Below are positions 8,615 to 16,611 of a DNA stretch of 64,000 nucleotides, one piece after another; the stretch's first letter is position 1; each line of letters starts with the position of its first letter. This DNA is from Xanthomonas sp. F10 (GTDB lineage Bacteria; Pseudomonadota; Gammaproteobacteria; Xanthomonadales; Xanthomonadaceae). Position numbers and translations under genes: made by a program. Location of the stretch: the NCBI RefSeq assembly GCF_014206815.1, contig NZ_JACHNP010000001.1:2322456-2386455 (forward strand). Reading direction: 5' to 3'. Under the pieces are notes generated by a model. That model was not told the origin of the DNA, did not search any database, and was given only the letters and a program-made list of their open reading frames with translations.

Positions 8615-10204
8615 ATGCGTTCGCCCCGTTTCCTGAAGCAGCGTGCGGTGCGGTGGCGGCGGCTGCCGCTGATCGCCGCGATGCTCGGCCTGGCACTGGC
8701 CGCCACGCTGGCGCAGGCCGCCGACGTCGAGGTGCGCGGCACCTTGCGCGCCGACCGCCCTGGCCCCACGGTGTCGCGCCACCTGTTCGGGCAGTTCGCC
8801 GAGCACCTCGGCACCGGCATCTACGGCGGCGTCTGGGTGGGCCCGGACTCGAAGATCCCCAACACCCGCGGCTACCGCAACGACGTGGTCGCCGCGCTGA
8901 AGGCACTGGACGTGCCGGACATCCGCTGGCCGGGCGGCTGCTTCGCCGACGAGTACCACTGGCGCGACGGCATCGGCCCGCGCAGCCAGCGCCCGACCAG
9001 CGTCAACACCCACTGGGGCGGCGTGGAGGAACCCAACAGCTTCGGCACCCACGAGTTCATGGACTTCACCGAACTGCTCGGCACGCAAGCCTACGTCGCC
9101 GGCAACGTCGGCGACGCGGCGCCGGACGAGATGGCGCAGTGGGTGGAATACATGACCGCGCCCACGCGCTCGACCCTGGCCGAACAGCGCCGCCGCAACG
9201 GCCGCCAGGACCCGTGGAAGGTGCCGTTCTTCGGCGTCGGCAACGAGCTGTGGGGCTGCGGCGGCAACATGCGCGCCGAATACGCCGCCGACGTGTTCCG
9301 CCGCTACCAGACCTTCGTCAAGGCGCCGGCCAACCAGAAGATCATGAAGATCGCACCCGGCCCCAGCGATGCCGACTATCACTGGACCGAGGTGATGATG
9401 CGCGAGGCCACCAAGTTCATGGACGGCCTCAGCCTGCACTACTACACCATCCCCGGCGGCTGGCCGCCGCGCGCCTCCTCCACCAGCTTCGACGAGGCGG
9501 CCTGGATCGAGACGCTGTCGCGCACCCTCCTGATGGACGAGCTGATCACCAAGCACAGCGCGATCATGGACAAGTACGACCCGGACAAGAAGGTCGCGCT
9601 GGTGGTCGACGAATGGGGCACCTGGTACAAGGGCCTTCCGGACGTGAACCCGGGTTTCCTGCGCCAGCAGAACACCTTGCGCGACGCGCTGGTGGCCTCG
9701 CTCAACCTGGACATCTTCGCCCAGCATGCCGACCGCGTGCGCATGGCCAACATCGCACAGATGGTCAACGTGCTGCAGGCGATGATCCTCACCGACGGCG
9801 ACAAGATGCTGCTCACGCCGACCTATCACGTCTTCATGCTGTACAAGCCGTACCAGGACGCGACCGCGCTGCCGCTGCAGATCGGCACGCCGGACTATCG
9901 GCATGCCGGCTACACGGTGCCGGCGGTGCACGGCTCGGCCGTGCGGGCCAAGGACGGGCACGTCTACGTGGCGCTGACCAATCTGGACCCCAACCGCAGC
10001 GCCAACGTCGCGGTCCAGGTCGACGGCTTGCAGGCGCGCGGCGTCAGCGGCCAGATCCTGACCGCCCCGACCATCGACGCGCTCAACACGTTCGCCCAGC
10101 CGCAGGCGGTGCGCCCGGCCGCGTTCGACGGCGCCCACGTGCGCGGCGATACGTTGCAGGTGGCGCTGCCGGCCAAGGCGATCGTGATGCTGAAGCTGCA
10201 GTAG
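8615..10204 (+). CDS. Exported alpha-L-arabinofuranosidase, GH51
   Basis: A 529-residue enzyme that releases L-arabinofuranose from arabinoxylan and arabinan side chains by a retaining mechanism. Residues ~1-36 form a Sec-type signal peptide (Arg-rich n-region, Leu/Ala core, A-Q-A-A-D end), so it acts in the periplasm or outside. The family marks are R-W-P-G-G-C-F-A-D-E-Y-H-W in the barrel, acid/base Glu211 in G-V-G-N-E-L-W-G, and nucleophile Glu333 in V-V-D-E-W-G. The C-terminal ~130 residues form the usual beta-sandwich. An AAGGAG site lies 6 bp before the ATG. Most bacterial GH51 enzymes are cytosolic, so the signal peptide is notable though common in plant-associated Xanthomonas. Confidence 0.95.
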   Translation: MRSPRFLKQRAVRWRRLPLIAAMLGLALAATLAQAADVEVRGTLRADRPGPTVSRHLFGQFAEHLGTGIYGGVWVGPDSKIPNTRGYRNDVVAALKALDVPDIRWPGGCFADEYHWRDGIGPRSQRPTSVNTHWGGVEEPNSFGTHEFMDFTELLGTQAYVAGNVGDAAPDEMAQWVEYMTAPTRSTLAEQRRRNGRQDPWKVPFFGVGNELWGCGGNMRAEYAADVFRRYQTFVKAPANQKIMKIAPGPSDADYHWTEVMMREATKFMDGLSLHYYTIPGGWPPRASSTSFDEAAWIETLSRTLLMDELITKHSAIMDKYDPDKKVALVVDEWGTWYKGLPDVNPGFLRQQNTLRDALVASLNLDIFAQHADRVRMANIAQMVNVLQAMILTDGDKMLLTPTYHVFMLYKPYQDATALPLQIGTPDYRHAGYTVPAVHGSAVRAKDGHVYVALTNLDPNRSANVAVQVDGLQARGVSGQILTAPTIDALNTFAQPQAVRPAAFDGAHVRGDTLQVALPAKAIVMLKLQ

Positions 10205-10515
10205 TCGCAGGCTACTGTCGCGCCCTCCCCCTGCTGCGTCGCGCAGCAGACCCTGGATGCATGCCACGACGTACACGCGGTGCGCGCTCCTGGCCCCTCT
10301 CCCCCCCCGGGAGAGGAGTTGGGGTGAGGGTCGGTCCGCGCCGCACATCCATCCCAGTCCCAAGTCGCCGCTCGAAGGCGCACGCGAGGGAGAGCTACCT
10401 GCCAACGCATCCCTCACCTCCCTGCCAGTGAGGGCGAACTGCTCCCATGCGCACGGCGCACTCGCCCCGCTCCCACCAGAGGGCTGGAGTCCTGGGCGGC
10501 GCGACCTCCTCCGCG
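10205..10515. repeat. Intergenic repeats after the arabinofuranosidase
   Basis: No gene seen. CTGCTGCG (10231-10238) pairs with CGCAGCAG (10242-10249) as a hairpin that could end the GH51 transcript. CCTCTCCC (10296-10303) pairs with GGGAGAGG (10309-10316), followed by GAGTTGGGGTGAGG, which looks like a second dispersed intergenic repeat family, different from the REP palindromes. Confidence 0.6.
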
Positions 10516-10998
10516 CTAGTCCTCCGGATCGGTCAGCAGCGCGAACAGCGACTGCCCGTCCGGTGCGACCAGGTCACTGACCGCCCAGCAACCGTTGCCG
10601 CGGCGCTGCAACTCGATCTTGACCGAGCGCGCCCGCGCCGCGCGGCCGCCGAGCGCGAGCCGGTAGTCCATGCGCACCTCCACCACGGTGGCCTGCGAAC
10701 CGCCCGAGACCAGGGTGAAGGTCGGCGCGCCCTGGATCTCGCCGTCCTGCGCGCTGGTCCACGGATCGAAGTCCAGCCGGCACACGCCCTCGCGTGCGGC
10801 GCAGCGCTGGTCGGCCTGCAACGCGTGCGCGAAGGCCGGCGTCAGCAAGCCGTCCAGGTTCTGCGGCTGCCAGTAGAAATCGCGCGCCTTGTACAGGCGT
10901 TCGGCCATCTGCAGCGGCGTCGCACATGCCGGCGGCTGCGCCGCGGCGAGCGCCGGCGACAGGGCAAGCAGGGTCAGGAGGGCAAGACGGCGATGCAT
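10516..10998 (-). CDS. Small exported protein, DUF3828-like
   Basis: A 160-residue protein with a clear Sec signal peptide (M-H-R-R-L-A-L-L-T-L-L-A-L, cleavage likely after A-A-A at ~20). The mature part begins Q-P-P-A-C-A-T and has four cysteines (~25, 62, 69 and 143), giving possible disulphides in the periplasm. The fold resembles DUF3828/NTF2-like exported proteins: a helix with A-R-D-F-Y, a proximal D-F-D-P-W block, and beta-strands ending in a conserved C-W-A-V-S-D-L. Function is unknown. No operon partner: the next minus-strand gene upstream is the EF-G paralogue, which has its own terminator. Confidence 0.7.
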   Translation of the reverse strand: MHRRLALLTLLALSPALAAAQPPACATPLQMAERLYKARDFYWQPQNLDGLLTPAFAHALQADQRCAAREGVCRLDFDPWTSAQDGEIQGAPTFTLVSGGSQATVVEVRMDYRLALGGRAARARSVKIELQRRGNGCWAVSDLVAPDGQSLFALLTDPED

Positions 10999-11209
10999 GG
11001 GCGGCTCCGGCGATCGGGGCCGGCTATGAAGCCCGGTTCGCGACGCGGACGCAAGCACTGGGCATACGCGTGGCGAACAAAACGGTCGCGCGCCGTCACC
11101 AAGTGGGCGCGGATACTGCACAGGAACCGCAGTGGACACGTGATCCGTGAGGATCGCCAGCGCCGTCCACGCCCGCTTGGCGACCGCGTCGCGGTGTTGC
11201 TTGCCGCGC

Positions 11210-11239
11210 AAAAAAGAGGAGCCGGCGAACCGGCTCCTC
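11210..11239 (-). terminator. Rho-independent terminator of the EF-G paralogue
   Basis: On the minus strand GAGGAGCCGG, a TTCG tetraloop and CCGGCTCCTC form a perfect 10-bp stem, followed directly by six T residues. It sits 35 bp after the EF-G paralogue stop codon. Confidence 0.92.
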
Positions 11240-11273
11240 GTCCTCCTGCCGCATTGCCGGATGGCAATCCGGC

Positions 11274-13337
11274 TCACGCGGCCTTGACCGGCGCATAGCC
11301 GTCGAAGGTCATGCTCGCCGATGCCCGTCCCTGGGTCAGCGAGCGCAACGCAGTGGCATAGGCCTGCAGTTGCGCCAGCGGCGCCTGCGCCACGACCTCG
11401 GCACGGGCCCCACGCTCTTCGATCGCCACCACGCGTCCCTCGCGCCGCTGCAGATCGCCGAGCACATCGCCGACGCTGTGCGCGGGCGTGTCGATCGCCA
11501 CCGCCATCACCGGCTCCAGCAACTGCGTGCCGACCTGCGCCAGCGCCGCCTTCACCGCGTCCGACGCCGCGCGCTGGAACGCCAGGTCCGACGAATCCAC
11601 CGCATGCGCCTGGCCATCGACCAGCACCACCTCCACACCGACCACAGGATGACCGAGCGGGCCTTGCGCCAGTGCCGCGCGCGCGCCCTTCTCGGTGGCG
11701 GCGACGAAGGCCTTCGGCACGACGCCGCCGCGGCTGCGGTCAGCGAAGATCACCGCGCCGTCCGCGCGCGGCAGCACATCCAGCACCACCTGCGCGAACT
11801 GGCCCTGGCCGCCGTTCTGCTTGGACAGCCGTGCGGCCACGCCCAGCGCGGCCGCACGCGGCGTTTCCTGGTAGGCCACGCGCGGCGCACCGGTGCGCAC
11901 GTCCACGTGCCACTCGCTGCGCAAGCGCTCCACCATCACCTCCAGGTGCAACTCGCCCATGCCCCAGATCACCGCCTCGCCGGTCTCCGGATCGCTGTCG
12001 ACGCGGAAGGACGGATCCTCCTGCGCCAGCCGCGCCAGGCCCTGACCCAGCCGCACCAGCTCGGCCGCATTGGCCGCGCCGAGCCGCCACGCCAGCACCG
12101 GCGGCTGCGTGCGGATGCGTTCCAGCACCCACCGCGCCTGCACGCCGCTGAGCGTCTCGCCGCTGACCGCGTCCTTCCAGCCGAGCACGGCGACGATCTC
12201 GCCGGCCTCGGCCTGCGCCACGTCGTGGGTCCGCTGCGCCTGCACCACCGCCAGCCGCCCGACCCGGCGCGGACGCCGGGCATGCGAGGTCCACACCGTG
12301 TCGCCGACGCGCAAGGTCCCCGAGTACACGCGCACGAACGCCAGCGGGCCCTGCGCGGTATGCGCGAACTTGAACACCAGCGCCGCCAGCGGGCCGGACG
12401 GATCCGGCGCCAGCAACGTCTCGTGTCCGCCTTCGCCATCGGCATCGCCGTCGGCGTCGGCCCGCGCAGCCACCGGCGGGCGGTCCAGCGGCGACGGCAA
12501 CCAGTCGACGATCGCGTCCAGCAACGGCTCGATGCCCTTGCGCTTGAACGCCGACCCGGCCAGCACCGGCACGCCGGCGCCGGCCAGGGTGGCCCGGCGC
12601 AAGGCGCCGCGCAGCAGCTCGGCGTCGATCGCGCGCTCCTCGAGATAGGCCTGCGCCAGCGCCTCGTCGTGCTCGGCCACCGCAGCGATCAACTGCTCGC
12701 GCGCCTCCGCGAACGCGGCTGCCTCCTCGGCATGCCAGGCGCGCGTGTGCAGCTGCCCCTCGTCGTCCCAGGTCAGCAGGCGGCCGCCGACCAGGTCGCT
12801 CCAGCCGTCGAAGCCGGAGTCGCCCGGCAACGGCACGCCGACCGCCCAGACCGTCGCGTCGAGCTTGCTGCGCAACTGCGCCAGCACGCCGTCGAACGAC
12901 GCGCCGGCACGGTCCATCTTGTTGACGAACGCGAGCATCGGCACGCCGTGGCGACGCGCCTGCCGCCACACGGTCTCGGATTGCGGCTGCACGCCGTCGA
13001 CCGCGGAGAACACCGCGACCGCGCCGTCGAGCACGCGCAGCGAGCGTTCCACCTCGATCGCGAAATCGATGTGCCCGGGGGTGTCGATCAGGGTCAGGCG
13101 ATGCGTCGGCTGCCCGGCGGGCGCCCACTGCACCTGCACCGCGGCCGCGCCGATGCTGATGCCGCGCGCGCGTTCGATGTCCGAGAAGTCGGTGGTGGCG
13201 GCGCCATCGTGGACTTCGCCGAGACGATGGATCGCACCGGCAGCCCACAACAGGCGTTCGGTGAGGGTGGTCTTGCCGGCGTCGATGTGGGCGATGATGC
13301 CGAGGTTGCGCCAGCGGGAAAGGGTGTTCGTGTTCAT
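11274..13337 (-). CDS. Elongation factor G paralogue (EF-G-like translational GTPase)
   Basis: A 687-residue translational GTPase with the full EF-G domain order: G-domain with A-H-I-D-A-G-K-T (17-24), D-T-P-G-H and N-K-M-D, then domains II-V. The switch I region reads T-T-D-F-S-D-I-E-R-A-R-G-I-S-I, more like TetM-type ribosome-protection proteins or EF-G2 than canonical EF-G. The position, outside any rpsL-rpsG-fusA-tuf cluster, also indicates a second copy. It could take part in translocation, ribosome recycling or antibiotic tolerance; sequence alone does not decide. I chose M-N-T-N-T-L at 13337 because it aligns with the family N-terminus. The start has no good ribosome-binding site and lies after an unusual leader (13338-13695). 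Confidence 0.9.
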   Translation of the reverse strand: MNTNTLSRWRNLGIIAHIDAGKTTLTERLLWAAGAIHRLGEVHDGAATTDFSDIERARGISIGAAAVQVQWAPAGQPTHRLTLIDTPGHIDFAIEVERSLRVLDGAVAVFSAVDGVQPQSETVWRQARRHGVPMLAFVNKMDRAGASFDGVLAQLRSKLDATVWAVGVPLPGDSGFDGWSDLVGGRLLTWDDEGQLHTRAWHAEEAAAFAEAREQLIAAVAEHDEALAQAYLEERAIDAELLRGALRRATLAGAGVPVLAGSAFKRKGIEPLLDAIVDWLPSPLDRPPVAARADADGDADGEGGHETLLAPDPSGPLAALVFKFAHTAQGPLAFVRVYSGTLRVGDTVWTSHARRPRRVGRLAVVQAQRTHDVAQAEAGEIVAVLGWKDAVSGETLSGVQARWVLERIRTQPPVLAWRLGAANAAELVRLGQGLARLAQEDPSFRVDSDPETGEAVIWGMGELHLEVMVERLRSEWHVDVRTGAPRVAYQETPRAAALGVAARLSKQNGGQGQFAQVVLDVLPRADGAVIFADRSRGGVVPKAFVAATEKGARAALAQGPLGHPVVGVEVVLVDGQAHAVDSSDLAFQRAASDAVKAALAQVGTQLLEPVMAVAIDTPAHSVGDVLGDLQRREGRVVAIEERGARAEVVAQAPLAQLQAYATALRSLTQGRASASMTFDGYAPVKAA

Positions 13338-13368
13338 GAGAGAGGTTCCGCATTGCCAACACTGGGGA

Positions 13369-13405
13369 AGCCGCATGCCCCGGTTGGCGAGGCGGGCATG
13401 CGGCT
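13369..13405 (-). promoter_or_regulatory. 12-bp leader hairpin before the EF-G paralogue
   Basis: AGCCGCATGCCC (minus strand, 13405-13394) pairs perfectly with GGGCATGCGGCT (13380-13369) across a 13-nt loop. The 5' arm overlaps the stop codon of the nine-residue upstream ORF, and the 3' arm ends 31 bp before the start codon. No U-tract follows, so it is more likely a translational or anti-termination element than a terminator. Confidence 0.7.
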
Positions 13406-13433
13406 AGGGTTCGGGTTCGGCGGCGTAGTGCAT
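13404..13433 (-). CDS. Nine-residue leader ORF (M-H-Y-A-A-E-P-E-P)
   Basis: A ten-codon ORF ending in TAG, preceded by a strong Shine-Dalgarno AAGGAGA seven bases before its ATG. This is a far better initiation signal than that of the downstream EF-G paralogue. The peptide ends Glu-Pro-Glu-Pro-stop, and consecutive proline/acidic codons next to a stop are a plausible ribosome-stalling context. Its stop codon touches the 5' arm of the 12-bp hairpin, so ribosome position would determine whether the hairpin forms. Translation and function are inferred. Confidence 0.55.
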   Translation of the reverse strand: MHYAAEPEP

Positions 13434-13484
13434 GGCACGTTCTCCTTGGCGTGTCGGAACGGTGGAACAGCGAAAAAAAGGCAT

Positions 13485-13508
13485 AAAAAAAGCACCCATC
13501 GGGTGCTT
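13485..13508 (-). terminator. Terminator/attenuator in the EF-G paralogue leader
   Basis: On the minus strand AAGCACCC, a three-base loop and GGGTGCTT form an 8-bp stem, followed directly by a T-tract (eight consecutive T residues counting the last two of the stem). It lies between a candidate promoter (13667-13695) and the EF-G paralogue. No promoter is visible between it and the gene, so it would act as an attenuator. If a promoter was missed, it may only end the transcript of the 31-codon ORF. Confidence 0.8.
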
Positions 13509-13536
13509 GTCTGCGGCGGACCGGCGATGGCCGGCG

Positions 13537-13632
13537 TCAGCGCACGGCGTCGTCCATTCCTTCAGGCAGGCGCACCCGGCCTGCGCTGACGCGCAGGGCG
13601 TTGGGCAATATCAGCAGCGGTGCGTACGGCAT
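13537..13632 (-). CDS. Possible 31-codon leader ORF
   Basis: ATG to TGA encoding M-P-Y-A-P-L-L-I-L-P and ending M-D-D-A-V-R, 28 bp before the attenuator stem. It has no clear ribosome-binding site; the frame is open further upstream but the longer form is not gene-like. It contains a small hairpin (GCAGGC / GCCTGC at 13584-13579 and 13571-13566) whose 7-nt loop CGGGTGC is complementary to the attenuator's 5' arm. Could be a leader peptide or simply untranslated leader. Confidence 0.3.
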   Translation of the reverse strand: MPYAPLLILPNALRVSAGRVRLPEGMDDAVR

Positions 13633-13666
13633 GGCGGCGTGACGATGGGTGCGAATAAGGGCGACA

Positions 13667-13695
13667 AGTCTGAACCTGTGCGAGGGCCCGGTCAA
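13667..13695 (-). promoter_or_regulatory. Candidate promoter for the EF-G paralogue leader
   Basis: TTGACC (13695-13690), a 17-bp spacer, then CAGACT (13672-13667) on the minus strand. It would give a leader of about 320 nt carrying the 31-codon ORF, the attenuator, the nine-residue ORF and the 12-bp hairpin. The remaining DNA up to 13892 shows nothing recognisable. Confidence 0.5.
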
Positions 13696-13892
13696 TGCGG
13701 GCGGCGCGGCGCCGCTGGAACGCTCGGAGGCGGTGCGTGCAACGCTGGCGCGCATGCACTCAATGCCGACGCCGCACGGACCTACTGCCGTATGCCCCTC
13801 CGGCGCCATGGGGCGGAACATTCCGCTCGCACCGCTTCGAATCGTCGCGCCGGTGCGGCAGAGGGCCTGCCGGCACCGGCGCGATGCGCGCA

Positions 13893-15173
13893 TCACCACC
13901 CGATGTTGGTGTTCTGTACCAAGCCGGCAGCGGCGTTCGGGCCCTTCCAGAGCACGTTGCCCATCGCCACGCCGTACTGGCCGCCACCCCAGAACAGCGA
14001 TTCCTTGCCGCTTGAGCGGCAATGGTTGCCGATGATGCTGACTCTGGAGATGTTGTTGAAGAACATCGCGGTGTCGCGCGTGTTGTTGAAGATGTTGTTG
14101 TGGACGGTGATGTCGTGGATGCGGCCAACGGTGTCGGAGACCACCGACAACTGGAAGTCGCCGCCTTCGAAGGTGTTGTCGGCGAAGGTGATCGAGTTGG
14201 CGTCCTGGCTCAACGAGCACACCACCGTGCCGGGTTGCCCCGACAGCCAGTTGCCGATGCATTTGACGTAGGAGCTGTTGTTGGTGACCTGCACCGAGGC
14301 CACCTTGACTTGGTCGATCACGTTGTGCGAGATGTTGATCTCCATGCCGCGGTCGACGTAGACGCCGATGCCCGAACCGGCGGAGGCGAGAATGGTGTTG
14401 TTGACGATCCTGACCCCTTCCGGCTGCGCCGACGTCGACCCCAGATAGACGCCCCCGCAGCCGAGCATGTAGTTGCCCTCGACGAACGAATTGATGCCAC
14501 CGTCGCGGTTGTAGACCGCGTAGTCGCCGATGGAATTGAAGAAACACTCGCGGATCTGGTAGCCCTCGCCGCCGACGCAGTGGAAGCCGTTGGACAGGAA
14601 CCGCGAGAACGCCACGCCGCGGATCAGGATGGTGCGGTCGTCCGGACGATCCGGTGCGGAGTACGCGTACTCCACGCCGTTCTGCGCGCGGTTCATGCCA
14701 TCCAGCCCCAGGTCGAACAGTGCGGCATTGCCGCCGAGCACGTAGACCAGGGCCACGTTGGCCGGGAAGTTGTCGCCGGCGCGAATGGCGCAGTTCTGCC
14801 CCGCGCCGGCCACCACGAAACCGGCCGCGCTGTTGACCTTGCTCTTCACGAACAGCGGCGCGTCCACCCGATAGGAGCCCGCGGGAAAGAACACGTAGCC
14901 GCCATCGGTACCCACGCTGTCCAGGGCCGCCTGGATCGCCGGCTGGTCGTTGCTGGCACCATCGCCGACCGCGCCGAAATCCTTGACGTTGACGATGGCG
15001 GACGATGTTGCCGCTGCCTGCGTGGTGTTGGTGTTGGTGTTGGCGCCGGCGACGTCCACGCCGGCGAGCGCGGCCACCCCGGCCATGCCGCCAAGGCCCA
15101 TGAAGCGGGAAAAATCACGGCGCGACATTCCCGCCGCGGGCCGCTGTCCATTCGAATGCTGTTGCATGTCCAT
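13893..15173 (-). CDS. Tat-exported right-handed beta-helix protein
   Basis: A 426-residue secreted protein. Residues 16-45 form a twin-arginine signal (M-S-R-R-D-F-S-R-F-M-G, then a Gly/Ala-rich core). The mature protein starts with the pectate-lyase-superfamily motif V-K-D-F-G-A-V-G-D-G, followed by D-Q-P-A-I-Q-A-A-L-D, then many repeating N/G-rich coils (for example I-V-N-N-T-I, I-S-H-N-V-I, V-H-N-N-I-F) typical of a parallel beta-helix. This fold occurs in polysaccharide lyases and hydrolases acting on pectin or other uronic-acid polymers; no catalytic set can be assigned by eye. A T-N-T-N-T-T linker follows the signal peptide. The downstream neighbour of a Tat-exported M19 peptidase, 141 bp away on the same strand. 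Confidence 0.8.
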   Translation of the reverse strand: MDMQQHSNGQRPAAGMSRRDFSRFMGLGGMAGVAALAGVDVAGANTNTNTTQAAATSSAIVNVKDFGAVGDGASNDQPAIQAALDSVGTDGGYVFFPAGSYRVDAPLFVKSKVNSAAGFVVAGAGQNCAIRAGDNFPANVALVYVLGGNAALFDLGLDGMNRAQNGVEYAYSAPDRPDDRTILIRGVAFSRFLSNGFHCVGGEGYQIRECFFNSIGDYAVYNRDGGINSFVEGNYMLGCGGVYLGSTSAQPEGVRIVNNTILASAGSGIGVYVDRGMEINISHNVIDQVKVASVQVTNNSSYVKCIGNWLSGQPGTVVCSLSQDANSITFADNTFEGGDFQLSVVSDTVGRIHDITVHNNIFNNTRDTAMFFNNISRVSIIGNHCRSSGKESLFWGGGQYGVAMGNVLWKGPNAAAGLVQNTNIGW

Positions 15174-15314
15174 CTCTCGTCTTGGTGAAAAGGGGGCTGC
15201 TGAAGAAGCCGCATCGGCGGCAGCGCATGTGATCCGAAAAAAGTTTCAGCCTGCACCGGCCAGCGACGGCGATCATGCCGGAGGCAGCGATGCGCTGTCC
15301 GGGGTCGGTCGGGG

Positions 15315-16436
15315 TCACACGTTCCAGATCTCGCCGAAGACCCGTTCGAAGTTCAGGCCCAGCACCTTGTCGGCGACGCGGGCGCTGTACCCCCGGCGCA
15401 GCAGTGCGTCGGCGACGCGTTCGAGCTTGCGCGGGGTATTGGCGTCGGGCAGATAGGGCAGCCGGTTCTCGCCCGGGGCGCCGATGCCGTCGCGGCGGCG
15501 CTGCACCAGGTCCGCCTCGAACGCGTGCCGGTCCTGCTCGGTGATCGGGAAAAACAGCGAGTCGGTGCCGATGCCGACATGGTCCTCGCCGCACACGTCC
15601 AGCGCGTGCTGCAGGTGGCGCATGTAGTCGGCCAGCTGTGGTTGGCGGCTGTCCTCGGTCAGGAACGGCAGCATGTAGACGCCCATCACCCCACCCTTGC
15701 TGGCCAGGGCGCGCAGCTCGGCGTCCTGCTTGTTGCGCGGATGCGCGAACACCGCGGCGCAGCCGGCGTGGGTGATGACCGGCGGGCGCTGCGACAGGGC
15801 GATGCCGTCGCGGGTGGTCTGCAGGTTGGAATGGCTCAGATCCAGCGCCACCCCGAGCCGGTTCATGCGCGCGATCGCGTCGCGGCCGAGCGCGGTGACG
15901 CCGCCGGTCTCGCCGTCCAGGCAGCCGACGCCGAACGGCGTGGTGCGGTTGTAGGTGAGTTGCATGACCCGCACGCCGAGCTGGCGGAACAGATCGATGC
16001 GCGCGGGCTTGTCCTCCAGCATCGCCGCCGACTCGAAGGAGAAGATCAGCGCGACGCGCCCCTCGCGCTTGGCGCGGCGCAGGTCGGCCGGTCGCAGCAC
16101 CTTGAGGACGTGCTGCGGATAACGCTCGACCAGCGCCTGCGCGGCAGCGATGTCCTGCACGGCGGCCTCGAAGTCGCCAGCCGCACCGCCCAGCGTGGTC
16201 TTCAACGCCGACACGCCGGAGTCGCGGAGTTGCTGCAGCAGTTGCGGCGCATCCGCGCCCTCGAACACCTGCCCGATCGAGGCCAGGGCATTGGCATCGA
16301 GCACCAGCGCGTGCCGGTACAGCGCATCGGCATCGGCAGCGGCGGCGCTGGCGATGACCGCCCCTGGCAGCAAACCGGCCACTGCGCCCGCCGCACCGGC
16401 GCCCAGGCATTGCCGCCGCGTCCATCCCTTGCTCAT
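15315..16436 (-). CDS. Tat-exported membrane dipeptidase (peptidase M19)
   Basis: A 373-residue zinc dipeptidase of the renal-dipeptidase family, hydrolysing dipeptides, possibly including D-amino-acid products. A Tat signal lies at residues ~6-35 (T-R-R-Q-C-L-G-A-G-A-A-G-A). The M19 scaffold is visible: L-V-L-D-A-N-A near 47 (family H/D metal region), F-S-F-E-S-A for the bridging Glu, L-G-V-A-L-D-L-S-H-S-N and V-I-T-H-A-G with metal histidines, and H-V-G-I-G-T-D near the end. The first metal motif, usually D-x-H-x-D, reads D-A-N-A here, so the first zinc site may be altered. Start M-S-K-G-W-T at 16436; a longer in-frame form lacks sense. Confidence 0.85.
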   Translation of the reverse strand: MSKGWTRRQCLGAGAAGAVAGLLPGAVIASAAAADADALYRHALVLDANALASIGQVFEGADAPQLLQQLRDSGVSALKTTLGGAAGDFEAAVQDIAAAQALVERYPQHVLKVLRPADLRRAKREGRVALIFSFESAAMLEDKPARIDLFRQLGVRVMQLTYNRTTPFGVGCLDGETGGVTALGRDAIARMNRLGVALDLSHSNLQTTRDGIALSQRPPVITHAGCAAVFAHPRNKQDAELRALASKGGVMGVYMLPFLTEDSRQPQLADYMRHLQHALDVCGEDHVGIGTDSLFFPITEQDRHAFEADLVQRRRDGIGAPGENRLPYLPDANTPRKLERVADALLRRGYSARVADKVLGLNFERVFGEIWNV

Positions 16437-16611
16437 CGCTCGCTCCCCGGTGCGTCCTGCGGTGTCGGTCCGCACGGGTGACGAGCATGCGCGATGCGCG
16501 CGCGAGGCGCCATACCGCGAACCCGCCCCGCCCACCACGTGAAGCGGCGCCCGCATGGATTTCGCGGCCCCGGCCTCCTATCATCCGCCGACACTTCCAG
16601 GACGGCCGCCC

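Noticed and set aside
10205-10515. A gene in the gap after the arabinofuranosidase
   Set aside because: Frames open here are Pro/Arg/Ser-rich and cross obvious repeat hairpins; no ribosome-binding site or domain is visible.
13537-14547. A 336-codon minus-strand frame overlapping the beta-helix gene
   Set aside because: It overlaps a gene with clear domain content on the same strand in another frame; only its last 31 codons, beyond that gene, are kept as a possible leader ORF.
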